Counted from the first letter of the stretch, positions 1-12,605 are shown. The stretch is 64,000 bases of DNA from Corynebacterium halotolerans YIM 70093 = DSM 44683 (GCF_000341345.1 NC_020302.1:2584075-2648074), one strand, 5' to 3'. Notes: generated from the letters alone by a model not told the origin. Program-made: numbers and translations.

Positions 1-25
1 GAGGTCTTCATATTTTTAAGTTTTT

Positions 26-145
26 GGTCGGCGGTAACTTACTCTCCCACACCCTCCCGGGTGCAGTACCATCAGCGCGGGCAGGCTTAGCTTCCGGGTT
101 CGGAATGGGTCCGGGCGTGTCCCTGCCGCTATCAACCACCGACAC
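26..145 (-). rRNA. rrf: 5S ribosomal RNA
   Basis: On the minus strand this stretch carries the bacterial 5S core (a 'CCATTCCGAACCCGGAAG' block followed by 'GATGGTACTGC'), and its 3' end 'CCGCCGACC' pairs with the 5' end. It is the last gene of the 16S-23S-5S operon. The ends are placed by the terminal helix and may be off by a few bases. A T-rich run follows on the minus strand, but no clear terminator hairpin lies inside the window. Confidence 0.93.
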
Positions 146-261
146 AGTCGTGGGGCCCCGTGGTGGGGTCCTGACGTGTTGTGTCAGATACTGCATAGTG
201 GACGCGAACATGTTTTCAGGTTCGTTGCGTGGGTGCACATCCAATCCCCGTGTGGGGGTTG

Positions 262-5256
<4,995 letters not shown>

Positions 5257-5652
5257 AACAAACCTCAAAACAAGCACAAGACCCGTCTCAAGAAGGGATG
5301 TTTCCAGGCGTAGAAAGCCCGAACCCAACAAAACGAACAACCAGCACACCACGACCCGAAAGCCGTGGCGCTCATGATTGTCCAAAATAATTTTACTGCA
5401 TAAACTTCCACCGACCCCCACACCCGACGGGGCTGAAAACAAGGGCCGGCATCCGCAACCAAATTGTGTTGCACGTCCACGCACCGGAAACACACACCAC
5501 CACCAAGTGGCAGTGTCATTTCTTTACAGTGGCCCCATTTCCGAAAGGCCACCCGGCACGCACCCACCAACCCATCCCCACAGGGACCGGCCAGCCGGGC
5601 AACCGACGACACAACCAACGTCACAGACAAAAATAAAAAGTACATTGGCACA

Positions 5653-5676
5653 CTATTGAGTTCTCACACAACATCC
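5653..5676 (-). promoter_or_regulatory. boxA-like antitermination element in rRNA leader
   Basis: The minus strand reads 'TTGTGTGAGAACTCAATAG', matching the actinobacterial rRNA leader motif (TTTGAGAACTCAATAG) associated with NusB/S10 antitermination. A second, nearly identical copy lies in the 16S-23S spacer near 3419-3442. It stands between the promoter candidates and the 16S 5' end. Confidence 0.6.
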
Positions 5677-5729
5677 GCACACCATGTCCGCACCCGATAA
5701 CTCCGGGTGTGTTCCTGGCGGCTTGAAGA

Positions 5730-5759
5730 AACTTACTCGACCGAACCAACCGAAGTCAA
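5730..5759 (-). promoter_or_regulatory. rrn promoter candidate P2
   Basis: The minus strand has a -35 TTGACT (5759-5754), an 18-nt spacer and a -10 TAAGTT (5735-5730). This is the best sigma-A-like promoter between murA and the 16S gene, and it lies directly upstream of the boxA-like element. Confidence 0.6.
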
Positions 5760-5868
5760 TTCCGCACCCGGAAGGCTCTTCCATGATCGCCAGCGACTGT
5801 TTTCCTGTCCGCCATCTCACCGGAATGTTCCACCCGGCGGGGCGTTGTCGGTCTCGCTGACTCACATA

Positions 5869-5898
5869 AAGTTACACACCCTAGCCATAAACCCACAA
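5869..5898 (-). promoter_or_regulatory. rrn promoter candidate P1
   Basis: The minus strand has TTGTGG (5898-5893), an 18-nt spacer and TAACTT (5874-5869). The same architecture (TTGTGG, 18 nt, TAAAGT) precedes the tRNA-Asp/tRNA-Phe unit at 11187-11216, which supports a stable-RNA promoter role. Confidence 0.45.
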
Positions 5899-5948
5899 AC
5901 CCGCAGGTCGGAGCACGGAAAGGGTGCGTAACACCTTCAGCGGCGGTC

Positions 5949-7205
5949 CTACTGCGTCGCCCGCTCGATGTTCGCTCCCAGCCTCTGCAGGTTCTCCACG
6001 AAGTGCGGGTAGCCGCGGTCGATGTGGTGGACATCGTGGACCGTGGTGACATCGTCGGCGACCAGGGCGGCCAGAACGAGGCCGGCGCCGGCCCGGATAT
6101 CGGAGCTCCACACATCAGTGGAGGAAAGCTGATCGATTCCGCGGACCACCACGTGGTGCCCGTCAACGGAGGCGTCGGCCCCGAGGCGCAGCATCTCGTC
6201 GACAAAGCGGAAACGGGACTCGAAGACGTTCTCCGTGATCACGCTCATGCCGTCGGCGATCGAAGCGATACCGATGGCCATGGGCTGAAGATCAGTGGGG
6301 AAACCCGGGAACGGCAGGGTCTGGTAGTCCACGGCGTCGGGGCGACGGCCCATGCGCACCCGGAAGCCGGACTCGTAGGTCTCCACGGTTGCACCGGCCA
6401 CCTTCAGCTTCTCCAGCGGAAGGTGGAGGTTCCGCGGCGCGATCCCGCTGACGGTGATGTCCCCCTGGGTCATGGCTGCGGCGTAGGCCCAGGTGCCGGC
6501 GACGATGCGGTCTCCGATGACCTCGTGCTCGGTCGGGTGGAGTTCATCCACACCGTCAATAGTGAGAGTGGAGGTGCCTGCGCCCTCGATCTGCGCGCCC
6601 ATGGAGTTGAGCATGTCGCACAGGTCGGTGATCTCGGGCTCCCGGGCGGCGTTGTCCAGCACGGTACGTCCCTTGGCCAGGACAGCCGCGGTCAGAATGT
6701 TTTCGGTGGCACCCACCGAGGGGAAGTCGAGGGCGATCTTCGCCCCGCGAAGCTCCTCGGCCTCCGCGACGACGGCCCCGTGGTGGATGCGGGTGCGGGC
6801 CCCGAGCCGCTCGAGGCCCGACTGGTGCATGTCGAGCGGACGGGAACCGATCGCGTCACCGCCGGGCAGCGCCACGACGGCGCGGCCACAGCGGGAGGTC
6901 AGCGGGCCCAGCACACAGACCGAGGCGCGGAACTGGCGAACGGCCTCGAAATCCGCGTCGGACTTCAGATCCGCGGGCGTCGTGATGCGCACGGTGGAAC
7001 CGTCGATCTCGACGGTGCACCCCAGTCCCTCAAGCACTCGCTGCATGAGGGGCACATCAAGGATCTCGGGACAGTTGGTCAGTGTGGTGGTGCCCTCCGC
7101 CAGCAGAGCGGCGGCCATGAGTTTCAGGACGCTGTTCTTTGCGCCGCTGACCTTCACGGCGCCGTTGAGACGGGCACCACCGGAGACAAGAAATCGATCC
7201 TTCAC
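5949..7205 (-). CDS. murA: UDP-N-acetylglucosamine 1-carboxyvinyltransferase
   Basis: MurA transfers enolpyruvate from PEP to UDP-GlcNAc, the first committed step of peptidoglycan synthesis in the cytoplasm. The 418-residue product has the two-domain EPSP-synthase-like fold typical of the family, with the N-terminal 'SGAKNS' motif and the active-site loop '[13 protein letters not shown]'. Position 117, the catalytic Cys in E. coli (Cys115), is Asp here. That is known from M. tuberculosis MurA and gives intrinsic fosfomycin resistance. I chose GTG at 7205 ([10 protein letters not shown]) because relatives start at that point; a TTG lies three codons upstream. It is encoded upstream of, and on the same strand as, the rRNA operon. 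Confidence 0.95.
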   Translation of the reverse strand: MKDRFLVSGGARLNGAVKVSGAKNSVLKLMAAALLAEGTTTLTNCPEILDVPLMQRVLEGLGCTVEIDGSTVRITTPADLKSDADFEAVRQFRASVCVLGPLTSRCGRAVVALPGGDAIGSRPLDMHQSGLERLGARTRIHHGAVVAEAEELRGAKIALDFPSVGATENILTAAVLAKGRTVLDNAAREPEITDLCDMLNSMGAQIEGAGTSTLTIDGVDELHPTEHEVIGDRIVAGTWAYAAAMTQGDITVSGIAPRNLHLPLEKLKVAGATVETYESGFRVRMGRRPDAVDYQTLPFPGFPTDLQPMAIGIASIADGMSVITENVFESRFRFVDEMLRLGADASVDGHHVVVRGIDQLSSTDVWSSDIRAGAGLVLAALVADDVTTVHDVHHIDRGYPHFVENLQRLGANIERATQ

Positions 7206-7308
7206 GAAGATCAAGACTAGCCGGATCCCGGCCTCGTAGGGATCGCCCCGCTGCCCGCCGTGTCAGCCGGGGTGACGCCGCGTCATCAAGCGCCGTCGCC
7301 TCCCCAAC

Positions 7309-8151
7309 TCAGGGCAGGGCCCCGATGCGGCGGGCCGCGTTGACGGCCTCATAGCGGGTGTGCGCGCCCAGCTTGCGCATGACGGAGCGCAGGTAGGACT
7401 TGACGGTCTCGGCACCGATGCCCATCTCCTCGGCGGCCTCGACGTTGGTGTGGCCGAGGGCCACGCAGGAGAGCACGTCGAGCTCGCGGGCGGAGAGTTT
7501 CGTGGACTGCTTGACACGGACCGGGCTGACCATCTGATCGCAGAGCAGCTCCAGCTCCTTGCGCAGCGCCTCGTCCTCGACGCGGTTGGCCAGCATCCGC
7601 AGCTTGGAGTGGGTCGACCGAACCTGCTCCCACTCGGCACCGTTCATGACACGGCCCGACTTGGTGGCGCCGTTCTTCCCGCCCTCGGCGCGGCGCATCG
7701 CGGAGTTGACGGCCAGATCCTGCTCGAGGGTGCGGGCGGTCATGGTGACCTCCTCGATCACCTTGTCCCCCAGGCGGACCGGGGAATGAACGCCGACATA
7801 GAGGACGCCCCGGATCTCCCGGTTGACGATCACCGGCACCGCGACGATGGAGTGCAGACCCTCGTCCTGGATGGCGCGGTCGTTCTCGTGTGAGATGACG
7901 TTGGCACGGGTATAGTCGCTGACGCCCACCGGGCGGCGCGTACTGACGACGCGGCCGCCGACGCCGGCGCCAGGATCAATGATGAGATTCTGCAGAGCCG
8001 GCGTGCGTAGCCCCACCCAGTGGGTGATCTGCAGTCGGTTGTCGGCCAGCAGGGTGGCGTACATCGTGACCGGGATGCCCGTCGCGGTCTTGAGGGACGT
8101 CAGTGCTGCGCGGACTGCTTCGTCGTCATCCTTGATTCGCTGAGAATCCAT
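7309..8151 (-). CDS. ramA: LuxR-type transcriptional regulator RamA
   Basis: RamA is the corynebacterial regulator of acetate metabolism, an activator of genes for acetate use, the glyoxylate cycle and other carbon pathways. The 280-residue protein has an N-terminal GAF-like sensor domain (about residues 10-130) and a C-terminal LuxR/GerE helix-turn-helix ('LSARELDVLSCVALGHTN', then 'GAETVKSYLRSVMRKLGA'). It agrees with my memory of C. glutamicum RamA along its full length. ATG 8151 is preceded by a strong AGGAGG with good spacing; an in-frame start nine codons upstream lacks support. A TATACT -10 candidate (8238-8233) and a GlxR-like site (8445-8460) lie upstream, and GlxR control of ramA is known in C. 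glutamicum. Confidence 0.95.
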   Translation of the reverse strand: MDSQRIKDDDEAVRAALTSLKTATGIPVTMYATLLADNRLQITHWVGLRTPALQNLIIDPGAGVGGRVVSTRRPVGVSDYTRANVISHENDRAIQDEGLHSIVAVPVIVNREIRGVLYVGVHSPVRLGDKVIEEVTMTARTLEQDLAVNSAMRRAEGGKNGATKSGRVMNGAEWEQVRSTHSKLRMLANRVEDEALRKELELLCDQMVSPVRVKQSTKLSARELDVLSCVALGHTNVEAAEEMGIGAETVKSYLRSVMRKLGAHTRYEAVNAARRIGALP

Positions 8152-8232
8152 TGAATATCCTCCTGCGGGTGCCCCCAAGCAGGTGTACCCGTGGTACGCC
8201 CTGTCGTGGGCTGCTTTCTGTGTCAGATGCGC

Positions 8233-8238
8233 AGTATA
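8233..8238 (-). promoter_or_regulatory. -10 element of ramA promoter (candidate)
   Basis: The minus-strand hexamer TATACT is close to the sigma-A consensus and sits about 80 nt upstream of the ramA ATG. The -35 region is weak. A 5' leader of roughly 75 nt is implied. Confidence 0.4.
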
Positions 8239-8444
8239 ACCACGGAACGGGGGTGAAGGGAACTACACCCGCTGCGGGAACGGCTACGAATCCTTGAATT
8301 GGAGTACACAACCAAGGGGTGATCACCCTCCCCCTTGGCCAACAGTCGGGAACTCCCGAACGTTCCCGCCGCAGGTCACCACCGGTATCCCGCTTTTCAC
8401 CCCCGACAACCGGCGCGGCCCCCACCGACGGGAGTCAGTAAAAC

Positions 8445-8460
8445 TGTAAGGTCGATCACA
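8445..8460. promoter_or_regulatory. GlxR (CRP-type) binding site candidate
   Basis: The 16-mer TGTAAGGTCGATCACA matches the corynebacterial GlxR consensus TGTGA-N6-TCACA at nine of ten defined positions. It lies about 290 bp upstream of ramA and about 100 bp upstream of the cysK -10 candidate, so it could act on either gene. Confidence 0.55.
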
Positions 8461-8556
8461 TGCTGAATATTTACTGACAAATACCCCTGCTTCCCCTGCC
8501 CCCAACCCTGAGCTCAGCGCACATCCCCACGGAAAAACCCAACGGTCTAGCAACCG

Positions 8557-8572
8557 TATACCGATCGGTCTA
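8557..8572. promoter_or_regulatory. McbR binding site candidate upstream of cysK
   Basis: TATAC-CGATCG-GTCTA differs by one base from the McbR operator TAGAC-N6-GTCTA known from C. glutamicum sulfur-metabolism genes, of which cysK is one. It lies where the -35 region of the cysK promoter would be (-10 candidate TACGAT at 8584-8589), the expected position for a repressor. Confidence 0.6.
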
Positions 8573-8718
8573 CTTTCGTCGTGTACGATGGATGCGGAGG
8601 GTGCCCGCGTCGCCGCCTCCCGGCAGCGCAACGGCACGAGAAGGCGCACCTGGCGCACGGACACCCAGACAGAGTTACAGAAATTCCTGACCATCCATCT
8701 GTGAGGAGATTTCCCGCC

Positions 8719-9654
8719 ATGGGCAACATCCACGACAACATCCTCGACACCATCGGCAATACCCCACTGGTCCGCCTCAACGGCATCACCGAGGGCCTCA
8801 AGGCCGAGGTGCTCGTGAAGATCGAATCCTTCAACCCGGCCAACTCCGTCAAGGACCGCATCGGCAAGGCCATCATTGACGCCGCTGAGGCCGACGGCTC
8901 CCTCCAGCCGGGCGGCACCATCGTCGAGGCGACTTCCGGCAACACCGGCATCGCCCTGGCCCTGGTCGGCGCTGCCCGTGGCTACAAGGTCGTCCTGACC
9001 ATGCCGGAGACCATGTCCAACGAGCGTCGCGTCATGCTGCGCGCCTATGGTGCCGAGATCGTCCTCACCCCGGGCGCCGCCGGCATGCAGGGCGCGGTCG
9101 ACAAGGCCAACGAGATCGTCGGCGAACGCGAAAACGCCATCCTGGCCCGCCAGTTCGCCAACGAGGCCAACGCCAAGATTCACCGCGAGACCACCGCCGA
9201 GGAGCTGTGGCACGACACCGACGGCAACATGGACATCTTCGTCGCCGGCGTCGGAACCGGCGGCACCGTCACCGGTGTCGGCCAGGTCTTCAAGGAGCGC
9301 AAGCCGGAGACCCAGATCTACGCGGTCGAGCCGGAGGCCTCCCCGCTGCTGTCCGCCGGCAAGGCCGGTCCGCACAAGATCCAGGGCCTGGGCGCCAACT
9401 TCATCCCCGAGGTCCTGGACCGCAAGGTCCTCGACGACGTGCTGACCGTCTCCAACGAGGACGCCGTGGCGACCTCCCGTGAGCTGGCCGTCAAGGACGG
9501 CATCCTCGGCGGCATCTCCACCGGCGCCAACGTCAAGGCCGCCCTCGAGCTGGCCGCCCGCCCGGAGAACGAGGGCAAGACCATCGTCACCGTCGTCTGC
9601 GACTACGGCGAGCGCTACGTCTCCACCATCCTCTACGAGGACATCCGCGACTAG
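8719..9654 (+). CDS. cysK: cysteine synthase (O-acetylserine sulfhydrylase)
   Basis: CysK makes L-cysteine from O-acetylserine and sulfide with PLP. The 311-residue product has the hallmark '[10 protein letters not shown]' start, the PLP lysine in '[11 protein letters not shown]' (about residue 43), the substrate loop '[12 protein letters not shown]' and the phosphate-binding '[11 protein letters not shown]'. ATG 8719 follows a GTGAGGAG ribosome binding site. cysE, which makes the substrate, is next downstream on the same strand, but a hairpin (9685-9715) and its own promoter candidate stand between them. An McbR-like operator overlaps the promoter region, which suggests repression when sulfur compounds are plentiful. 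Confidence 0.97.
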   Translation: MGNIHDNILDTIGNTPLVRLNGITEGLKAEVLVKIESFNPANSVKDRIGKAIIDAAEADGSLQPGGTIVEATSGNTGIALALVGAARGYKVVLTMPETMSNERRVMLRAYGAEIVLTPGAAGMQGAVDKANEIVGERENAILARQFANEANAKIHRETTAEELWHDTDGNMDIFVAGVGTGGTVTGVGQVFKERKPETQIYAVEPEASPLLSAGKAGPHKIQGLGANFIPEVLDRKVLDDVLTVSNEDAVATSRELAVKDGILGGISTGANVKAALELAARPENEGKTIVTVVCDYGERYVSTILYEDIRD

Positions 9655-9684
9655 TCACCCGCCGGTGCTCTGAGCGCACGTGCC

Positions 9685-9715
9685 GACGCCCGTCCCCGCC
9701 CCGGGGGCGGGCGTC
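9685..9715 (+). terminator. hairpin after cysK
   Basis: GACGCCCG and CGGGCGTC form an 8-bp stem that can extend inward with CCCCG/CGGGG. The following T tract is weak (GCGTTTCC), so it may be only a partial terminator between cysK and cysE. Confidence 0.45.
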
Positions 9716-9786
9716 GCCGCGTTTCCGCGCGGGCACGTGGCTGAATAATATTCGGAACGGGCGGCTACAGGCGCCGTTACCACTGT

Positions 9787-9792
9787 TAGACT
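9787..9792 (+). promoter_or_regulatory. -10 element of cysE, leaderless arrangement
   Basis: TAGACT ends 8 nt before the cysE ATG and no Shine-Dalgarno sequence is present, so transcription probably starts at or next to the ATG. TACA at 9766-9769 may be part of a weak -35. Confidence 0.5.
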
Positions 9793-9800
9793 CGTCATCC

Positions 9801-10367
9801 ATGTACAGCCTCGTGAAGATGATCCGGGAAGACCTGAAGAACGCCCGCGAACATGACCCGGCCGCCCGCGGTGACGTCGAGAACGCCCTTGTCTACTCCG
9901 GACTTCACGCGATCTGGTGCCACCGTGTCTCCCACTGGCTATGGAAACGGGGTCTGCGCGGTCCGGCCCGCATCCTGGCCCAGCTCAACCGCTTCTTCAC
10001 CGGCATCGAGATCCACCCGGGTGCGACCATCGGCCGCCGCTTCTTCATCGATCACGGCATGGGCATCGTCATCGGCGAGACCGCCGAGATCGGCGAAGGG
10101 GTCATGCTCTACCACGGGGTGACCCTGGGCGGGCAGGTACTCACGCAGACCAAGCGACATCCCACCATCGAGGACAACGTGACCATCGGCGCCGGTGCCA
10201 AGGTGCTCGGCCCGATCACGGTGGGCGTCGGCTCCGCGATCGGCGCGAACGCCGTGGTGACCAAGGACGTCCCCCCGGAGCACATCGCCACCGGCATTCC
10301 GGCGAAGAACCGCCCGCGCCGCAAGGAGGAGCAGGTCAAACTCGTCGATCCGGACTACTACATCTAG
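9801..10367 (+). CDS. cysE: serine O-acetyltransferase
   Basis: CysE acetylates serine with acetyl-CoA to give O-acetylserine for CysK. The 188-residue protein is the short form: a helical N-terminus (residues 1-60) followed by left-handed beta-helix hexapeptide repeats ('[16 protein letters not shown]', '[16 protein letters not shown]', '[15 protein letters not shown]'). His-rich catalytic segments 'FIDHGMG' and 'LYHGVTLGG' are present. The tail '[20 protein letters not shown]' is polar, and the C-terminal peptide that binds CysK typically ends in Ile, as here. The start lacks an RBS and appears leaderless. Confidence 0.96.
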   Translation: MYSLVKMIREDLKNAREHDPAARGDVENALVYSGLHAIWCHRVSHWLWKRGLRGPARILAQLNRFFTGIEIHPGATIGRRFFIDHGMGIVIGETAEIGEGVMLYHGVTLGGQVLTQTKRHPTIEDNVTIGAGAKVLGPITVGVGSAIGANAVVTKDVPPEHIATGIPAKNRPRRKEEQVKLVDPDYYI

Positions 10368-10480
10368 ACATTCCCCCACCAGGACGAATCCGGGACGGCG
10401 CAGCCCATCCCGGGGCACCCGAACCCCGGTCCCCCACCCTCATGAAGGGTGCGGAAGGCCGGGGTTACCTCATTACGGCG

Positions 10481-10510
10481 CGTCACGCGGGCCTGCAGCG
10501 GCCCGTGACG
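10481..10510. terminator. bidirectional hairpin between cysE and GNAT gene
   Basis: CGTCACGCGGGCC and GGCCCGTGACG pair around a short loop. The element sits between two convergent genes and can serve both. Confidence 0.55.
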
Positions 10511-10528
10511 CCCGTTGTGGGCGGCCGT

Positions 10529-10819
10529 TCAGGCGACGAGGTCGCGGTACTCCTCGTTCTTGTTCAGGAAGTGATCCACGGCGGAACAGCTCGAGTGGAT
10601 CTTCAGCCCGGCCTCGCGAGTGTCGTCAAGGGCCGCCTGGATCAGCGGTGCCGACAAGCCACGCCCCCGGAACGCCTGATCCACCACCGTGTGGTTGAAA
10701 TCGCGGACATCGCCGGAGCGCGGGACATAGGAGCAGTAGCCGGCCTCGCGGCCGTCCACGGTAACGACGAAGCGGCGCGCGCCCTCATCGTGATCGACCG
10801 AGATGTTCTGATCGGACAT
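10529..10819 (-). CDS. small GNAT-family N-acetyltransferase (YjdJ/Gtn10-like)
   Basis: The 96-residue protein belongs to the short GNAT family of the YjdJ type: an acceptor-like 'GREAGYCSYVPRSGDVRDF', the acetyl-CoA loop 'AFRGRGLSAPLI' and a C-terminal 'SSCSAVDHFLNKNEEYRDLV' (Cys-His region conserved in this group). The natural substrate is unknown. ATG 10819 has a GAGGAG ribosome binding site; the reading frame stays open far upstream through tRNA genes, but that part is not coding. An orthologue stands next to cysE in C. glutamicum as far as I recall. Confidence 0.85.
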   Translation of the reverse strand: MSDQNISVDHDEGARRFVVTVDGREAGYCSYVPRSGDVRDFNHTVVDQAFRGRGLSAPLIQAALDDTREAGLKIHSSCSAVDHFLNKNEEYRDLVA

Positions 10820-10938
10820 ACGATTCTCCTCTGCGGGGTGACGTGGGATGGGTCCAAATGCCAGTATCCCTCTTTTGTTCCCCGCGGGGAAGTATTTAGT
10901 TCGCGCTAATCTGAGCAATATGCCCCGAGCAGCACAAA

Positions 10939-10967
10939 CCCCCTTTCCGTACGGGACGGAAAGGGGG
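10939..10967 (-). terminator. terminator of tRNA-Asp/tRNA-Phe unit
   Basis: CCCCCTTTCCGT and ACGGAAAGGGGG form a 12-bp stem with a 5-nt loop. On the minus strand it is followed by TTTGTGCT. It lies 8 nt after the tRNA-Phe 3' end. Confidence 0.7.
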
Positions 10968-10974
10968 TGTAGTG

Positions 10975-11047
10975 TGGCCAGAGCCAGGATCGAACTGGCG
11001 ACCTTCCACTTTTCAGGCGGACGCTCTACCGACTGAGCTATCTGGCC
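10975..11047 (-). tRNA. tRNA-Phe (GAA)
   Basis: The minus strand folds as a 73-nt cloverleaf: acceptor GGCCAGA/TCTGGCC, D arm AGCTC...GAGC, anticodon loop CTGAAAA (anticodon GAA) and T arm GTTCGATC. The discriminator base is A; CCA is not encoded. Confidence 0.95.
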
Positions 11048-11073
11048 GGAAATCGTCACTGAGACAATCTCAG

Positions 11074-11147
11074 CGACCCTGACGGGACTTGAACCCGCGA
11101 CCTCCGCCGTGACAGGGCGGCGCGCTAACCAACTGCGCCACAGGGCC
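11074..11147 (-). tRNA. tRNA-Asp (GTC), copy 1
   Basis: This is a 74-nt cloverleaf with acceptor GGCCCTG/CAGGGTC, anticodon stem CCGCC/GGCGG, loop CTGTCAC (anticodon GTC) and discriminator G. It is identical to the copy at 11441-11514. Confidence 0.95.
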
Positions 11148-11186
11148 ATTCTGGTGTTCCGGGCTTGCCCCGTTGCACGAGAAGTT

Positions 11187-11216
11187 ACTTTACACAGACT
11201 CTCGCGATTCCCACAA
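11187..11216 (-). promoter_or_regulatory. promoter of tRNA-Asp/tRNA-Phe unit
   Basis: The minus strand has TTGTGG (11216-11211), an 18-nt spacer and TAAAGT (11192-11187), about 33 nt ahead of the mature tRNA-Asp 5' end. The architecture matches rrn P1. The remaining sequence up to 11396 shows no gene. Confidence 0.55.
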
Positions 11217-11397
11217 ATCGTGAGGTCAGCAAGCATTTCAGCAATGAGAATAACAGCAGGAACGACCCTCCCGGACCGGGAGGAGTATCGGCCCGAAGCC
11301 GGGATGGCAGCCACCGGAGACAGGGCCCCGACGAGACTCAGCGAACCCCACCCCGCCCCCGGCACGCTCCGCTAGCCCACGCGATACGGCAGACATG

Positions 11398-11433
11398 AAA
11401 AAGGGCGTCGGTACCGAACCGGTACCGACGCCC
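11398..11433 (-). terminator. terminator of tRNA-Glu/tRNA-Asp unit
   Basis: GGGCGTCGGTACCG and CGGTACCGACGCCC form a perfect 14-bp stem with a 3-nt loop. On the minus strand it is followed by TTTTT (11402-11398), making it the clearest intrinsic terminator in the window. Confidence 0.85.
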
Positions 11434-11440
11434 TCATGAG

Positions 11441-11514
11441 CGACCCTGACGGGACTTGAACCCGCGACCTCCGCCGTGACAGGGCGGCGCGCTAACCAAC
11501 TGCGCCACAGGGCC
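11441..11514 (-). tRNA. tRNA-Asp (GTC), copy 2
   Basis: This 74-nt cloverleaf is identical to copy 1, with anticodon loop CTGTCAC. It is cotranscribed after tRNA-Glu and followed by a strong terminator. Confidence 0.95.
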
Positions 11515-11552
11515 TTGCATTTATTGAAGCTGTCGCCGAAGCAATTACTTCG

Positions 11553-11625
<73 letters not shown>

Positions 11626-12168
11626 CTGATGAACCTTCGCCAGAGCACATAGGGGCAATAGCGACTGGTTAGAAAATATACTGCATTTCGCGCCGAGAGC
11701 AAAACCGCAGGCCAAGGAAGTTTCTCCCACCGACAACGATCCGGCAGCACTTCTTGCCCACTACCCCCAGGGGGTATAGGATAAGGACAATACCTCACCA
11801 GCATGAAAGTGTCGTGGGAAGGGATCCTCCGAATATGAGTCTCCCCCGCGCGGTTGTTTCAGTCACCACGCCCATCACGGTCACCACGATCGTTCCACGC
11901 TCTGGGCCAGTTGGCACAAGATGTCCAGAACCTCCCACGGGAGATCGGCCATGACCCCCTCTGCGCACTGCTGACGGCGGGTACCCTGGCACCGGTAAAG
12001 CTCGTCCCCCGATGGGTGCCGGCGCAATCCCGCTGCCGCCGTCCACGGTCGTGGCACTCAACGCCCAGCTGCTACGCGGGCCCGATCCGACCCCGGACTG
12101 CAGCACTGCCCGCCTCCTCGGCCGGGAATGACCCCACACCCCCGCATTGAAGTGAACAGGTAGACATC
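11626..12168. other. gap upstream of csoR with possible decayed coding sequence
   Basis: This stretch of 543 nt has no intact gene I recognise. It holds a CsoR-type palindrome (11762-11776) overlapping a TATAGG/GGATAA -10 region pointing right. After it, a short ORF from ATG 11803 (MKVSWEGILRI) is stopped by TGA at 11836 and the same frame then stays open to 12150. A neighbouring frame near 11872-11901 encodes a His-rich run (HHAHHGHHD), and a third frame from 12012 to 12131 also looks coding-like. The pattern would fit a frameshifted remnant, but it may be chance in GC-rich DNA. Confidence 0.35.
11762..11776. promoter_or_regulatory. CsoR-type copper operator
   Basis: TACCCCCAGGGGGTA is a perfect inverted repeat around a central A and matches the G/C-tract operators of CsoR/RcnR-family repressors (TACCC...GGGTA). 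It overlaps a -10-like TATAGG/GGATAA directed to the right, toward csoR, whose ATG is about 390 bp further on. Direct autoregulation of csoR is the simplest reading. Confidence 0.7.
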
Positions 12169-12585
12169 ATGAGCACCCCGAACATCACCGACCTGCCCGA
12201 CGGCGCCCAGACCCCGGCCACCAAGGACACCAAGGACACCAAGGACACCAAGGACACCAAGGACACCGACATGAAGGCCACCTGCGCCTGCCATGACGCC
12301 CACGTCCACGGCTACAACGAGAACAAGTCGAAGTACCTGGCCCGCCTCAAGCGCATCGAGGGCCAGGCCCGCGGCATTCACCGGATGGTCGACGAGGACC
12401 AGTACTGCATCGACATTCTCACTCAGGTCTCCGCCGTGACCTCCGCCCTGGAGAATGTCGCCCTGGCGCTGCTGGAGGACCACATCCGTCACTGCGTCAC
12501 CGGTGCCGCGGTCGAGGGCGGCGACGTCGCCGACGAAAAGATCGAGGAGGCCATGAAGGCCATTCAGCGGATGGTGAAGTCCTGA
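12169..12585 (+). CDS. csoR: CsoR-family metal-sensing transcriptional repressor
   Basis: CsoR proteins are all-helical tetrameric repressors that release DNA when they bind Cu(I). The 138-residue product has the family core from about residue 51 ('KYLARLKRIEGQARGI...') with the expected ligands Cys80, His105 and Cys109 (Cys-x(n)-His-x3-Cys). The N-terminus is unusual: five exact KDT repeats (residues 19-33) and a Cys/His cluster (Cys39, Cys41, His42, His45, His47) precede the core. ATG 12169 has only a weak AGG upstream; Met35 is an alternative start that would remove the repeats. No copper ATPase or chaperone gene is adjacent, so its targets besides itself may lie elsewhere. Confidence 0.85.
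   Translation: MSTPNITDLPDGAQTPATKDTKDTKDTKDTKDTDMKATCACHDAHVHGYNENKSKYLARLKRIEGQARGIHRMVDEDQYCIDILTQVSAVTSALENVALALLEDHIRHCVTGAAVEGGDVADEKIEEAMKAIQRMVKS
12223..12267 (+). repeat. 9-bp tandem repeat, five copies, in csoR
   Basis: Five exact copies of AAGGACACC stand in frame and encode (Lys-Asp-Thr)x5. The perfect identity at DNA level implies recent expansion or ongoing slippage; copy-number changes would keep the frame. Confidence 0.95.
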
Positions 12586-12605
12586 ACCGGACATCCGCGG
12601 GAACG

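Larger units (their letters stand above)
5257..5948 (-). other. rRNA leader and promoter region
   Basis: This gap of about 690 nt between the 16S 5' end and the end of murA contains two promoter candidates (5869-5898 and 5730-5759) and a boxA-like element (5653-5676). The rest looks like the processed leader, with A/T-rich stretches around 5380-5400 and 5625-5645. I see no convincing gene. Confidence 0.6.
8152..8718. other. ramA-cysK divergent regulatory region
   Basis: This 567-nt gap separates two divergent genes. It contains a -10 candidate for ramA (TATACT, minus strand 8238-8233), a GlxR-like palindrome (8445-8460), an McbR-like palindrome (8557-8572) and a -10 candidate for cysK (TACGAT, 8584-8589). 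No RBS-led ORF is convincing; the in-frame extension of cysK back to 8581 lacks conserved sequence. Confidence 0.6.

Noticed and set aside
6003..7220. Long plus-strand ORF (405 codons) opposite murA
   Set aside because: It is a GC-rich antisense shadow of a conserved gene, with Gly/Val/His-rich composition and no family features.
9743..9753. Palindrome GAATAATATTC upstream of cysE
   Set aside because: Short A/T palindrome of no known corynebacterial regulator; likely part of the A/T-rich upstream promoter region.
12012..12131. Possible 39-codon gene just before csoR
   Set aside because: It has an ATG but no RBS and no recognisable relatives; it could equally be the tail of a decayed gene or chance.
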